From contig CAJTZX010000020.1 in NCBI GenBank assembly GCA_910584345.1, forward strand, positions 1 through 60,178: a stretch of 60,178 bases of DNA. The letters are read 5' to 3'. The stretch comes from an uncultured Eubacterium sp. (GTDB lineage: Bacteria; Bacillota; Clostridia; Lachnospirales; Lachnospiraceae). Shown piece after piece: positions 32,806-41,847 of this stretch; the stretch's first letter is position 1, and the number at the start of each line of letters is the position of its first letter. The notes under the pieces are model-generated. The model was not told the origin of the DNA and ran no database searches. It saw only the letters and a program-made list of their open reading frames with translations. A program made the position numbers and the translations under genes.

Positions 32806-35800
32806 ATGGGAAAAATCAAAATGACTGTGGATGGCAATACAGCTGCTGCATATATTGCATATGCGTTTACGGATGTAGCTGCTATCTATCCGATTACACC
32901 ATCTTCTACAATGGCAGAAGTCGTAGATGAGTGGTCTGCGAACGGAAGAAAGAATATTTTCGGGCAGACGGTAAAAGTAGCCCAGCTTCAGTCGGAAGCC
33001 GGCGCTGCAGGAGCATTTCATGGTTCTTTGCAGGCAGGTGCGTTGACGACAACGTTTACAGCATCTCAGGGATTACTGTTAATGATTCCAAATATGTATA
33101 AAACGGCCGGAGAGCTGCTTCCGGGTGTGTTTCATGTCAGTGCGCGTTCCATTGCTGCACAGGCGCTAAATATTTTCGGAGATCACCAGGACGTTATGGC
33201 AGCCAGACAGACCGGATGTGTCATGCTGGCATCCGGTTCGGTGCAGGAAGTTGCAGATATGGCTCCGATTGCACATCTGGCAGCCATTAAGGGACGGCTT
33301 CCATTTATCCATTTCTTTGACGGTTTTCGTACTTCTCATGAAGTGCAAAAGATTGAAGCGCTGTCTTATGAGGATCTTGGAAATCTGGTAGACCAAAAAG
33401 CGCTGCAGCAATTCAGAGATCGTGCATTGTCACCAAATCATCCGGTTACAAGAGGAACCGCGCAAAATCCAGATATTTATTTTCAGACACGTGAGGCTTG
33501 CAATCCATTTTATGAAAAGATCGTTCCGATTGTAGAAGGCTATATGGATCAGATCAATCATCTGACTGGAAGAAATTATGGATTATTTAATTATTATGGT
33601 GCAAGGGATGCGGAATATGTCATCATAGCGATCGGTTCGGTCTGCGGAACGATTGAAGAAACCGTAGATTATTTTAATGCACAAGGAGAAAAGTATGGAC
33701 TGATCGAAGTGCATTTATTCCGTCCGTTTTCTGCCGATCACTTTATGAAAGCCGTACCAGAGACGGTAAAGCGGATTGCTGTGTTAGATCGTACCAAAGA
33801 GCCGGGTGCACCTGGCGAGCCGCTATATTTAGATGTAAGAAATTGTTTTTATGGAAAAGAACATGCGCCGCTTATCATTGGCGGACGTTTCGGTCTGGGC
33901 TCCAAAGATACGACGCCTGCGGATATCCGATCTGTGTTTGATTATTTAAAAAGCCCATCTCCGAGAACAGGATTTACGGTTGGCATTGACGATGACGTGA
34001 CACACACGTCCATCCCGGCTGCCGAAAAGATTGTAACGGCGAAGGAGGGAACCGTCCGCTGCAAATTCTGGGGACTTGGTTCGGATGGAACGGTAGGTGC
34101 TAATAAACAGGCGGTTAAAATTATCGGAGAACATACGCAGCAGTATGTACAAGCTTATTTTGCCTATGATTCCAAAAAATCCGGCGGACTTACAACTTCG
34201 CACTTACGATTTGGCAGCCAGCCGATTAAGTCTTCGTATTTAATAGATGAAGCTGACTATATTGCCTGTCACAATCAATCATTTGTAAATAGCTACAATT
34301 TACTGGAAGGACTGAAACAGGGCGGGACATTTGTACTGAACTGTCTGTGGGAAAGCGGCGAGCTGGAACAGCATTTGCCGAAAAAGATGATGCGTGAACT
34401 TGCGGAAAAAGAAATTGATTTTTACTGTATTAACGCAATTCGGCTGGCAGAGGAAATCGGGCTTGGCAACCGGATTAATATGATTATGCAGGGCGCTTTT
34501 TTTAAACTGGCGAATATCCTTCCGCAAGAGGAAGCGAAGAAGTATTTAAAAGAGGCCGTTCAAAAAGCCTATGGAAAAAAAGGCGAAAAAGTCATTCAGA
34601 TGAACCATGAAGCGATAGAGCATGGGTTTACCGATCTGGTAAAGATTCAAATACCGGAGCATTGGAAGCAGTTTACAGACGAAGAAAAGAAACAGGAAAC
34701 AGACGGGATCAAAGAACCGGAATTTATCGCTCAAGTCATGCGTCCGATGAACCGCCAGGAAGGAGACAGACTACCGGTCAGCGCATTTTCCGGGATCGAA
34801 GACGGGACATTTCCAAACGGTACGTCAGCCTATGAAAAACGCGGGATTGCGGTTAATGTGCCGGAATGGAATGTAGAAACGTGTATCCAATGTAACCAAT
34901 GCTCTTATATCTGTCCGCATTCGTGTGTACGTCCGTTTTTGCTGACTCAAGAAGAAAAGGCAGCTGCTCCGAAAGCATTTCAGACGCAAAAAGCAAAAGG
35001 TATGGGATTGGAAAATTACGAGTTTCGCATCCAAATCAGTACGATGGACTGTACTGGATGTGGCAATTGTGCCGATGTATGTCCGGCAAAGCCAAAGGCG
35101 CTTGTTATGAAAAAGCTGGCGACACAGACGCCGGAACAAGTGCCAAACTGGGCTTATGCGGTTCGTAAGGTATCGTATAAAGGAGATTTGTTTGAGGGCA
35201 GGACAGTAAAAGACAGTCAGTTTAAACAGCCATTGATGGAGTTTTCCGGTGCATGTGCGGGCTGTGGAGAACCTGCCTATATTAAGCTGATTACCCAGCT
35301 GTTTGGCGACCGCATGATGATTGCGAACGCAACCGGATGTTCTTCCATCTGGGGAGCTTCGGCGCCTACGACTGCTTATACGTGTGATCATAATGGGCGG
35401 GGACCGTCCTGGGCTAATTCTTTGTTTGAGGATAATGCAGAATATGGATATGGCATGTACCTGGGGGTGCGTCAAATCAGGGACGGCATTGAACAAAATA
35501 TGAAAGCACTGATGGACAGAGGATTGGAATCATCAGCTCCGATGTTAAATGATGCGTTCAAACACTGGATTCAGGTGCGCGAAGAAGGAGAAGCGTCTGT
35601 GCAGGCTTCAGAGGAAGTGCAGGAAGTTTTAGCGAGTGTATTATTGGAAGACGCGCCGTTAGGCGGAGAGCCGGAAACCGTGCATTTGTTAAAGGAAATC
35701 CAAAAAAACCGTGATTATCTGACAAAACGTTCTGTCTGGATGATCGGCGGCGACGGCTGGGCCTATGACATCGGTTACGGCGGACTGGACCAGGTATTGG

Positions 35801-36375
35801 CTTCTGGAGAAGATGTAAATGTGCTTGTGTTTGATACGGAAATTTATTCCAATACCGGCGGACAGGCATCTAAGTCTACACCGGCAGCGGCAGTGGCAAA
35901 ATTTGCAGCCTCCGGTAAAAAAGCAGGCAAAAAAGATTTGGGCAGAATGATGATGACTTATCGGAATATTTATGTAGCGCAGGTCGCAATGGGTGCAGAT
36001 AAGAATCAGACATTAAAGGCAATCCGCGAAGCAGAAAGCTATCGAGGACCTTCTATTATTATCGCTTATGCGCCGTGTATTAGCCATGGATTAAAGACAG
36101 GCATGGGAAAGAGTATGGATCATATGGCGCAGGCAGTTGCAGCGGGATATTGGCATCTGTACCGTTATCATCCGGATTTGATAAAGGAAGGCAAAAACCC
36201 GTTTACGCTTGACTCGAAAGATCCGACAGGAGATTTCCGTGAGTATTTGTTGGGGCAGGTACGTTATTCTGCACTTGCAAGACAGTTCCCGGATCATGCG
36301 GAAGCATTATTTACGAAAGCGGAAGGGGATGCTGCCTGCAGGCTGGAAGAATATAAGAGATTGAGCGGAAAATGA
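32806..36375 (+). CDS. nifJ: Pyruvate:ferredoxin (flavodoxin) oxidoreductase
   Basis: A 1189-aa single-chain enzyme that oxidises pyruvate to acetyl-CoA and CO2 and reduces ferredoxin. Domains in order: the N-terminal pyrimidine-binding domain (AIYPITPSSTMAEVVDEW), a transketolase C-terminal-like domain, the gamma domain (KFWGLGSDGTVGANKQAV), an 8Fe ferredoxin domain with CIQCNQCSYICPHSC and CTGCGNCADVCPAKP, and the TPP domain with CAGCGEPAYIKLITQLFGDR, GGDGWAYDIGYGGLDQVLA and VFDTEIYSNTGGQASKSTP. All cluster cysteines look intact. ATG 32806 is preceded by GGGAGGG. A terminator follows at 36408-36450. Confidence 0.97.
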   Translation: MGKIKMTVDGNTAAAYIAYAFTDVAAIYPITPSSTMAEVVDEWSANGRKNIFGQTVKVAQLQSEAGAAGAFHGSLQAGALTTTFTASQGLLLMIPNMYKTAGELLPGVFHVSARSIAAQALNIFGDHQDVMAARQTGCVMLASGSVQEVADMAPIAHLAAIKGRLPFIHFFDGFRTSHEVQKIEALSYEDLGNLVDQKALQQFRDRALSPNHPVTRGTAQNPDIYFQTREACNPFYEKIVPIVEGYMDQINHLTGRNYGLFNYYGARDAEYVIIAIGSVCGTIEETVDYFNAQGEKYGLIEVHLFRPFSADHFMKAVPETVKRIAVLDRTKEPGAPGEPLYLDVRNCFYGKEHAPLIIGGRFGLGSKDTTPADIRSVFDYLKSPSPRTGFTVGIDDDVTHTSIPAAEKIVTAKEGTVRCKFWGLGSDGTVGANKQAVKIIGEHTQQYVQAYFAYDSKKSGGLTTSHLRFGSQPIKSSYLIDEADYIACHNQSFVNSYNLLEGLKQGGTFVLNCLWESGELEQHLPKKMMRELAEKEIDFYCINAIRLAEEIGLGNRINMIMQGAFFKLANILPQEEAKKYLKEAVQKAYGKKGEKVIQMNHEAIEHGFTDLVKIQIPEHWKQFTDEEKKQETDGIKEPEFIAQVMRPMNRQEGDRLPVSAFSGIEDGTFPNGTSAYEKRGIAVNVPEWNVETCIQCNQCSYICPHSCVRPFLLTQEEKAAAPKAFQTQKAKGMGLENYEFRIQISTMDCTGCGNCADVCPAKPKALVMKKLATQTPEQVPNWAYAVRKVSYKGDLFEGRTVKDSQFKQPLMEFSGACAGCGEPAYIKLITQLFGDRMMIANATGCSSIWGASAPTTAYTCDHNGRGPSWANSLFEDNAEYGYGMYLGVRQIRDGIEQNMKALMDRGLESSAPMLNDAFKHWIQVREEGEASVQASEEVQEVLASVLLEDAPLGGEPETVHLLKEIQKNRDYLTKRSVWMIGGDGWAYDIGYGGLDQVLASGEDVNVLVFDTEIYSNTGGQASKSTPAAAVAKFAASGKKAGKKDLGRMMMTYRNIYVAQVAMGADKNQTLKAIREAESYRGPSIIIAYAPCISHGLKTGMGKSMDHMAQAVAAGYWHLYRYHPDLIKEGKNPFTLDSKDPTGDFREYLLGQVRYSALARQFPDHAEALFTKAEGDAACRLEEYKRLSGK

Positions 36376-36407
36376 TAATGTTAAAAAATTAAAGTGTACG
36401 ATGCAAT

Positions 36408-36453
36408 AAGCGTCCTTAAAGATAACTTTCAGGTATCTCGAAGGGCGCTTTTT
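36408..36453 (+). terminator. Terminator after nifJ
   Basis: AAGCGTCCTT (36408-36417) pairs with AAGGGCGCTT (36441-36450) with one wobble, and a T run follows to 36453. Confidence 0.75.
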
Positions 36454-36475
36454 GGCGTTTATTCGTGACAGCTTC

Positions 36476-37294
36476 TTACATCAGAATAGGGATTTCAATC
36501 TGAATAATATAGTCTTCGATTTGGTCGATAACATTTTCGTTGATGCCTGTTTCATAGGAAAATTCATGAAGCGTCAGATGATGTTTTTTGGCATACGAAA
36601 ATATTTCTTCATACCGTTTTGGCAGTTTGTCCCAATCTCCTTTGTGGAAAGCTCTCAGATATGTTCCATCAGGCGGGAGATGCAGTCCTGTCTGATATTC
36701 GAGAAAAGGAATTTCGATAAAGAGTTTGGTATAATGATCGAAGTTTCCATTTTGCAGGCTGGACACGGAAATCATGGAACCGTAGGAGGCATCATGCAGG
36801 CGTCCGAGATGGTATTTTTCTGTTTCAGCAGTAATCAGCTCCACTTCCTCTTCAAAAGAAGTGTCTTTGTCAATGTCAACAGTAACAAGACAGCGATGCT
36901 TATGTTCTACCATACGGATTTCAGATAAATCCATGGTCAGCAGTGTCGTCATATTTTGGCGATGTGTGCATAAGGTCGTCCGAATTGCCTGTAAATGGGC
37001 GATTTTAAGATCCAGCTCTGTTATTTTTTCTTCCAGAAGGTCTTTCAGGCTGCCGGCAGAGCGGTTTTTCATAAAATGCTGTATTTCGTCAATGGAAACG
37101 TCCAGCTCGCGCAGCAAAAGAATTGTTTCTAAAATAGGGCTTTGGTAGTAATTGTAACAGCGGTAGCCATTGTCAGGGTTAATGGCAGCAGGGGGAAACA
37201 GTCCGATTTCATCGTACCACATAAGTGTTTTTTTGTTGATGCCATGCATAGCTGCAAATTGCCCGATCGTGAGAAGTTTGTTTTTTTTATTCAT
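36476..37294 (-). CDS. MerR-family regulator with GyrI-like effector domain
   Basis: A 272-aa BmrR-like activator. Residues 1-75 are the MerR DNA-binding domain: LLTIGQFAAMHGINKKTLMW, YDEIGLFPPAAINPDNGYR and LLRELDVSIDEIQHFMKNR. A coiled dimer helix (about 80-115) is followed by an effector-binding domain of the GyrI-like/AraC-effector type (about 120-272). Such proteins usually bind hydrophobic cationic compounds and turn on an efflux gene, but no transporter lies next to it, so the target is unknown. The ribosome site is weak (GGGACATACTT before the start). It is transcribed toward nifJ and diverges from the BlaI gene. Confidence 0.87.
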   Translation of the reverse strand: MNKKNKLLTIGQFAAMHGINKKTLMWYDEIGLFPPAAINPDNGYRCYNYYQSPILETILLLRELDVSIDEIQHFMKNRSAGSLKDLLEEKITELDLKIAHLQAIRTTLCTHRQNMTTLLTMDLSEIRMVEHKHRCLVTVDIDKDTSFEEEVELITAETEKYHLGRLHDASYGSMISVSSLQNGNFDHYTKLFIEIPFLEYQTGLHLPPDGTYLRAFHKGDWDKLPKRYEEIFSYAKKHHLTLHEFSYETGINENVIDQIEDYIIQIEIPILM

Positions 37295-37452
37295 AAGTAT
37301 GTCCCATTATAAAGGTTGATAGTAATAGCTGCAATTTGTAAGCGTTCCATGGGTTATCTGAACGGTTACTGCAATTATTATAGCGCACTTGTTCCGGTTT
37401 GTCATCGGGCGGTCTGATAGTTTTTTCATTGGTAAAAAAAGAAAACAGATAC

Positions 37453-37504
37453 TTGACAACATTGTTCTATTGGGATAGAATATAATTATTCTATTGCAAT
37501 AGAA
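37453..37504 (+). promoter_or_regulatory. Promoter with two dyad operators ahead of the second BlaI gene
   Basis: TTGACA at 37453-37458 pairs with TAGAAT at 37476-37481 (17-bp spacing). Two operator-like dyads follow: TTCTATTGGGATAGAA at 37465-37480 and the perfect palindrome TTCTATTGCAATAGAA at 37489-37504, with centres 24 bp apart. The sequence differs from the TACA-N2-TGTA operators of the first pair, so the two circuits should be insulated. Confidence 0.8.
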
Positions 37505-37517
37505 CGGAGGAATAGGT

Positions 37518-37877
37518 ATGACAGTAAAATTGTTTGAGTCTGAGTTAAAGGTTATGGACTTATTATGGAAAGAAGGTGATCTGACAGCAAAAGAAATTGC
37601 GCAGCGATTAAAGGAACAAATTAACTGGAACAAGACCACGACATATACGGTAATTAAGAAATGTGTGGAAAAACAGGCGATACTGCGTATCGACCCAGGG
37701 TTTATGTGCAAGCCGTTAATCAGCAGAGCAGAGGTACAAAAGGCGGCGACAGATGAATTTATTGACAGGATGTATGGGGGTTCGAAAGACCTGTTAATCG
37801 CATCCTTGCTTGGAAAACAAGAAATGACGTCAGAGGATATAGCAAGATTGAAGAAAATGGTGGAAGACTGGAAATGA
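37518..37877 (+). CDS. BlaI/MecI/CopY-family transcriptional repressor (second copy)
   Basis: A 119-aa winged-helix repressor: LFESELKVMDLLWKEGDLTA, KEIAQRLKEQINWNKTTTYT, VIKKCVEKQAILRIDPGF. The C-terminal dimerisation half (MYGGSKDLLIASLLGKQEM) is typical. It is distinct in sequence from the BlaI at 17591, and its operators (TTCTAT dyads) also differ. ACGGAGG at 37504-37510 precedes the ATG. The M56-type receptor gene starts 8 bp after its stop, forming the usual repressor-receptor operon. It presumably represses itself and the receptor until the receptor senses a wall signal. No resistance gene is adjacent. Confidence 0.92.
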   Translation: MTVKLFESELKVMDLLWKEGDLTAKEIAQRLKEQINWNKTTTYTVIKKCVEKQAILRIDPGFMCKPLISRAEVQKAATDEFIDRMYGGSKDLLIASLLGKQEMTSEDIARLKKMVEDWK

Positions 37878-37885
37878 GGTGATCT

Positions 37886-39376
37886 ATGGATAAAATGATA
37901 GTAATGACAGTCAATGGTTCTATTCTGATTGCCATAATTATATGCTTTCGGCAGTTTTTTTCTCATCAGATACCAAAACGATTTTTAGTATGTTTATGGA
38001 TTTGTGTCATTGTACGTTTGCTTTTGCCGGTTTCAATACCGGTATCCTGGCCTGAAGGAAGTCCTTGGAATATGGGAGCAGTATCCGCCAGTCATTTGGC
38101 AGGCAGCAGCTTCCATGTCAGTTCTTCGCACGATTTTCTTGCCGTAGAACCTTCCGCATATTTAGATGGTGACAAAATCGGTTATGCAGCAGCGCTTACT
38201 GAAGAAATCCTCATTTGGCTGAAAGATTTCCTTTTTTATTTGTGGCTGTCAATAGCTGTTTTGCTTGCGATATGGATGATTGTAAAGCATGTGAAAAGCT
38301 TAAGATGGTACGGCATGTCTTTGCCAGTGTGTGAGGAAAAAGCAGCCGAATGGCTGCGGACACACCGTAGTTTTCGTAAAATCACTTTGCGGGAATCTGA
38401 ATTTGTAAGAAGTCCTATGACCTATGGAATGATTCATCCCGTGATTTTGCTGCCGTCTGAAATGAATATAAGTGAGGAAGAATTTCTTTGCATTATGGAA
38501 CATGAGTGGATACATATTTGCAGATGGGATATTCTTGTGAAATATTTGCTATATGCTACCGTCTGTATTTACTGGTTTCATCCGTTAGTGTGGATCATGT
38601 CCATACTGTTGAACAGAGATATGGAGATGGCTTGTGATGAGGAGGTGGTAAAAAAATATTCTGATGGTTACAAAAAAACATATGCACGCGTTTTAATTCG
38701 TCTGGCAGAGGGACGCCGTCCATTGATTTGGCCGGTTAACGCTTGTTTCGCCAGACATTCAGAAATGGAAGAAAGGGTTCGATGGATGATGAGAACGAAA
38801 AAATATTCATGGAAAACGGCCGTTTTGGCGGTTGTAATGATTTGCTGCACAATCCTTACATTTACAGTGTGCGCACAGGATGCACAAGAAATAGCAGCAG
38901 AAACGGAAACGTTTTCTGATGCAGATAGGAAAGAGCAGGAGACACCGAAAGCTGAAATTAAGAAGACCGAAAGCATACAGTCAGCTCCCGTCGATTATGC
39001 AGGAGAGCAATCTGCGGCGCAGGAACAGGTGGTTGCACTGGCAGAGAAATATTTGGGAGCTCCTTACAAATGGGGCGGGACAGATTTAGCCGATGGCGTT
39101 GACAGTGTGGGATTTGTGAAAGCAATCTATGCACAGGCCGGTATGGAACTTCCGGCAGATATTCATGAACTGATGGCCGATAAAAAACAAATAACATTAT
39201 CAGAATTGTGCGCGGGAGATATTGTTATCTATCGTGCAGTTGTAGGTGATGACGATCACGCAGCTATTTATGACGGCAATGGACAAGTCATTCATGCCAG
39301 TAATCTAAGAGATGGTGTAAAAAGGTCTGATTTAAATTACAGAGAAATTAAAATGGCCATCCGCATTTTCAATTAA
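37886..39376 (+). CDS. BlaR1-like M56 metallopeptidase with C-terminal NlpC/P60-like domain lacking the catalytic Cys
   Basis: A 496-aa membrane receptor-protease. Residues 1-330 form the BlaR1/M56 module with membrane segments near 8-25, 33-52, 113-132 and 312-330, zinc motif HEWIH at 206-210, FHPLVW and CDEEVV. After an exposed linker (330-375) comes an NlpC/P60-like domain (about 378-496): VALAEKYLGAPYKWGGTDL, DGVDSVGFVKAIYAQAG and DDHAAIYDGNGQVIHAS. In active NlpC/P60 peptidases the DCSG motif holds the catalytic Cys. Here the sequence is DSVG (406-409), with Ser at that position. The downstream His is kept. The domain may therefore bind peptidoglycan fragments as a sensor rather than cut them. 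It follows its BlaI repressor by 8 bp. Confidence 0.87.
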   Translation: MDKMIVMTVNGSILIAIIICFRQFFSHQIPKRFLVCLWICVIVRLLLPVSIPVSWPEGSPWNMGAVSASHLAGSSFHVSSSHDFLAVEPSAYLDGDKIGYAAALTEEILIWLKDFLFYLWLSIAVLLAIWMIVKHVKSLRWYGMSLPVCEEKAAEWLRTHRSFRKITLRESEFVRSPMTYGMIHPVILLPSEMNISEEEFLCIMEHEWIHICRWDILVKYLLYATVCIYWFHPLVWIMSILLNRDMEMACDEEVVKKYSDGYKKTYARVLIRLAEGRRPLIWPVNACFARHSEMEERVRWMMRTKKYSWKTAVLAVVMICCTILTFTVCAQDAQEIAAETETFSDADRKEQETPKAEIKKTESIQSAPVDYAGEQSAAQEQVVALAEKYLGAPYKWGGTDLADGVDSVGFVKAIYAQAGMELPADIHELMADKKQITLSELCAGDIVIYRAVVGDDDHAAIYDGNGQVIHASNLRDGVKRSDLNYREIKMAIRIFN

Positions 39377-39389
39377 ACGCTTCCTATTC

Positions 39390-39447
39390 AGCTGTGCATG
39401 TCAGTAAGGACAATATGGTGACATGCACAGCTGCAAGTCAGTTTTTT
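39390..39447 (+). terminator. Terminator after the M56-NlpC gene
   Basis: AGCTGTGCATGTCA (39390-39403) and TGACATGCACAGCT (39419-39432) form a perfect 14-bp stem. A seven-T run follows at 39441-39447. It lies between convergent genes. Confidence 0.8.
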
Positions 39448-40040
39448 TGTACTTTTTCCTCATAAAAGATTTTCTCCAAATGGAAGAAAAACATAGCATA
39501 GGAATATAGATCATAGTGTTCCAGACCTATTTGATTGGTATCTTTGATTTGGGACAGATTAAATAAAACACAGCTCCAAAAACCTTTTTTCACTTTGGAA
39601 ACATCCGGAGTGACAGGAAATTGATTTAGAATACTTTGTACAGTAAACGCATCATTTCGTTTGTCATACATCATAAAAAAAGATAAGTATTTACATCCGG
39701 CATATAACGATACGAGTTCGTTTACATAATAGAAAATGGCTTCTATAGGCTGTTTCTCTGTCTTAAGCCATTGAATCATATCAGTCTTGTTAAAAATCGA
39801 TGTTTTTAAAAAGGCGCCGCAAATGCAAGAGGCTACTCTGTGTCTGTCAAGTAAACAATCCTCTTTTGATGAAAAAATATGTTCTTTGTACTGTTTGTTA
39901 AAAGCAGTATATGCGGAATAGATATCTGTGATACATTGGTCAATGTTTTTTGTTTTTATAAGAGAGTTGTTTTCATTAATCTCATTTATAAACGGGTATA
40001 TTTCATTTTTAAATATTTCATCGAATAATTCTTTTGTCAC
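39438..40040 (-). CDS. Hypothetical protein, second gene of an unrecognised two-gene module
   Basis: A 200-aa protein of no recognised family. It is predicted soluble and mostly helical, with a conserved-looking central stretch LLDRHRVASCICGAFLKTSI and an aromatic-rich C-terminus (YDLYSYAMFFFHLEKIFYEE). The start is GTG at 40040 with GAGGT about eight bases upstream. The 9-bp gap to the small upstream gene suggests an operon. The region is AT-rich by eye compared with hisS and nifJ, consistent with acquired DNA. A toxin-antitoxin or phage-defence role is one possibility from size and layout only. Confidence 0.7.
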   Translation of the reverse strand: MTKELFDEIFKNEIYPFINEINENNSLIKTKNIDQCITDIYSAYTAFNKQYKEHIFSSKEDCLLDRHRVASCICGAFLKTSIFNKTDMIQWLKTEKQPIEAIFYYVNELVSLYAGCKYLSFFMMYDKRNDAFTVQSILNQFPVTPDVSKVKKGFWSCVLFNLSQIKDTNQIGLEHYDLYSYAMFFFHLEKIFYEEKVQKN

Positions 40041-40049
40041 AACAATACC

Positions 40050-40229
40050 TCACTGTATCGTTTCAGATTCCGCAATTTTTTGGCGGTAAATGTTGTATGC
40101 TGTCTGAACGTCAATATCATCATTATTTGGTGCAGCGGATTTTCTGTTTATAAAGTCCTCATAGGTAAACTTTTCAGACAAGCTCGGATCGTCTGCTAAG
40201 AAATGTTGAAAGCTTTTGGCTGTATTCAT
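40050..40229 (-). CDS. Small hypothetical protein, first gene of the two-gene module
   Basis: A 59-aa hydrophilic, acidic protein (MNTAKSFQHFLADDPSLSE, then FTYEDFINRKSAAPNNDDID and TAYNIYRQKIAESETIQ) of no recognised family. The start at 40229 is chosen because GAAAGGAG lies eight bases upstream; a longer in-frame extension has no ribosome site. It is followed after 9 bp by the 200-aa gene on the same strand, so they are probably co-translated. Confidence 0.68.
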   Translation of the reverse strand: MNTAKSFQHFLADDPSLSEKFTYEDFINRKSAAPNNDDIDVQTAYNIYRQKIAESETIQ

Positions 40230-40448
40230 TGTTCGTCTCCTTTCTATAAAAATTGCTAATTTATCATTATATATCATATCATACCATATTATACACAGAA
40301 TTAATTACTTATGCAATTTTTTTATTTAAAAAAATGTAATTTTGTATATTTTAGACAATCAAGTGAAAGCAAAATCTGATAGACTCTTCCTATAAAAACA
40401 ATATCTTCGTTTTAATCATACAAATTCTTTTTTATTTGCCAGCTGCTA

Positions 40449-40476
40449 TTGACTTTTTGGCCATACAAAATATAAT
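40449..40476 (+). promoter_or_regulatory. Promoter of the hisS-aspS operon
   Basis: TTGACT at 40449-40454 and TATAAT at 40471-40476 are spaced 16 bp apart. The leader to ATG 40564 is under 90 bases, too short for a T-box, and no T-box motif is visible. Confidence 0.7.
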
Positions 40477-40563
40477 GGTTATTTAGAATGTGTCTGCAAA
40501 TTGCCGCATACAGCATTTTGCAGGAAAAGAGTATGGATACAACTTCAGGGAGGAACAACGATC

Positions 40564-41814
40564 ATGTCTTTAATTAAGAAGCCAGTCAATGGCATGAAAG
40601 ATATTTTACCATCAGAAATGCAGATTCGTGATTATGTGCAGAGCGTCATCCGTGACACATACCGCAGTTATGGATTTACACCGATGGAAACGCCTTGTAT
40701 GGAAAATATAGCGAATTTATCTAATAAGCAGGGCGGTGAGAATGAAAAGCTGATTTTCAAAGTTATGAAGCGTGGAGAGAAGCTAAATTTGGAAACGGCT
40801 AAAACAGAAAGCGATTTGGTAGATTATGGGATGCGGTATGACCTGACGGTGCCGCTTGCAAGATATTATGCGAATCATGCAAATGATCTTCCGTCGCCGT
40901 TCAAGGCGCTGCAGATGGGAAATGTATGGCGTGCGGACAGGCCACAGCGGGGGCGTTACCGCCAGTTTATGCAGTGCGATATTGACATTTTGGGGGAACC
41001 GTCTAATCTGGCAGAGATCGAGCTGATACTTGCAACGACGACAACGCTTGGAAGACTCGGTTTTAAAAATTTCGAAATACGGATTAATGAGCGACGTATT
41101 TTAAAAGCGATGGCGGCATACAGCGGCTTTTCACAGGATGTATATGATACGGTTTTTATTATTTTAGACAAAATGGATAAGATCGGGATGGAAGGAGTAT
41201 CGAAAGAACTGCTTCAGGAAGGATTTGAAAGTGCATCGGTTCAAAAATATACGGATTTGTTTCGTAGAGTGCGCGAAGCAGAAGATGGGATTTCGTATTT
41301 GGCGGACGTACTTGGAGACTATTTAGAAACAGATGTCGTAAAAAATATGAAAGAGATTGCTGCAAGTGTCAATGCCTGCAAAGCAGCAGAGTTTGAGCTG
41401 GTGTTTGATCCGACGCTGGTGCGCGGTATGTCTTATTATACAGGTACTATTTTTGAGATTGCCATGCCGGAATTTGGCGGCAGCTGTGGTGGAGGCGGGC
41501 GTTATGACAAAATGATCGGCAGCTTTACCGGAAAAGATGTGCCCGCTTGTGGTTTTTCCATAGGGTTTGAGCGTATTATTCTTCTTTTAATGGAGAGCGG
41601 ATTTCAAATTCCACAGCAGCCGAAGAAATTAGCGTATTTAATTGAAAAGGGATATCCAGGAGAAAAGCTTGCAGAAGTGATTGCACAGGCGCAGGCTGCA
41701 AGACAGCAGGGGCAGCAGGTGTTAGTGGTGCGTATGAATAAAAACAAAAAATTCCAAAAAGAGCAGTTAAGGAAAGAAGGTTATGAGGAATTTGTCGAGT
41801 TTTTTGATAAATAA
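40564..41814 (+). CDS. hisS: Histidyl-tRNA synthetase
   Basis: A 416-aa class II aminoacyl-tRNA synthetase that charges tRNA-His. It has the N-terminal PVNGMKDILPSEMQIRDYV, motif 2 (ALQMGNVWRADRPQRGRYRQ then FMQCDIDILG), the His-specific block LVRGMSYYTGTIFEI, and motif 3 GFSIGFERI, followed by an anticodon-binding domain. The domain order is normal and no gaps are seen. ATG 40564 was chosen because GGGAGGA at 40549-40555 precedes it; an upstream in-frame extension from 40501 lacks a ribosome site. The next gene is aspS after 33 bp, the common Firmicutes arrangement. Confidence 0.96.
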   Translation: MSLIKKPVNGMKDILPSEMQIRDYVQSVIRDTYRSYGFTPMETPCMENIANLSNKQGGENEKLIFKVMKRGEKLNLETAKTESDLVDYGMRYDLTVPLARYYANHANDLPSPFKALQMGNVWRADRPQRGRYRQFMQCDIDILGEPSNLAEIELILATTTTLGRLGFKNFEIRINERRILKAMAAYSGFSQDVYDTVFIILDKMDKIGMEGVSKELLQEGFESASVQKYTDLFRRVREAEDGISYLADVLGDYLETDVVKNMKEIAASVNACKAAEFELVFDPTLVRGMSYYTGTIFEIAMPEFGGSCGGGGRYDKMIGSFTGKDVPACGFSIGFERIILLLMESGFQIPQQPKKLAYLIEKGYPGEKLAEVIAQAQAARQQGQQVLVVRMNKNKKFQKEQLRKEGYEEFVEFFDK

Positions 41815-41847
41815 TAGAAAGGAACACTTAAAAAGGAGGAATCAAAG

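Noticed and set aside
34825..35496. 223-codon minus-strand frame
   Set aside because: It lies antisense within nifJ, where all catalytic motifs are on the plus strand.
36452..36928. 158-codon plus-strand frame
   Set aside because: It is antisense to the MerR-family gene, which has unambiguous motifs on the minus strand.
37307..37966. 219-codon minus-strand frame
   Set aside because: It runs antisense across the second BlaI gene and its clear promoter and operators.
40477..40563. T-box riboswitch ahead of hisS
   Set aside because: The leader is under 90 bases and lacks the T-box sequence and specifier stem.
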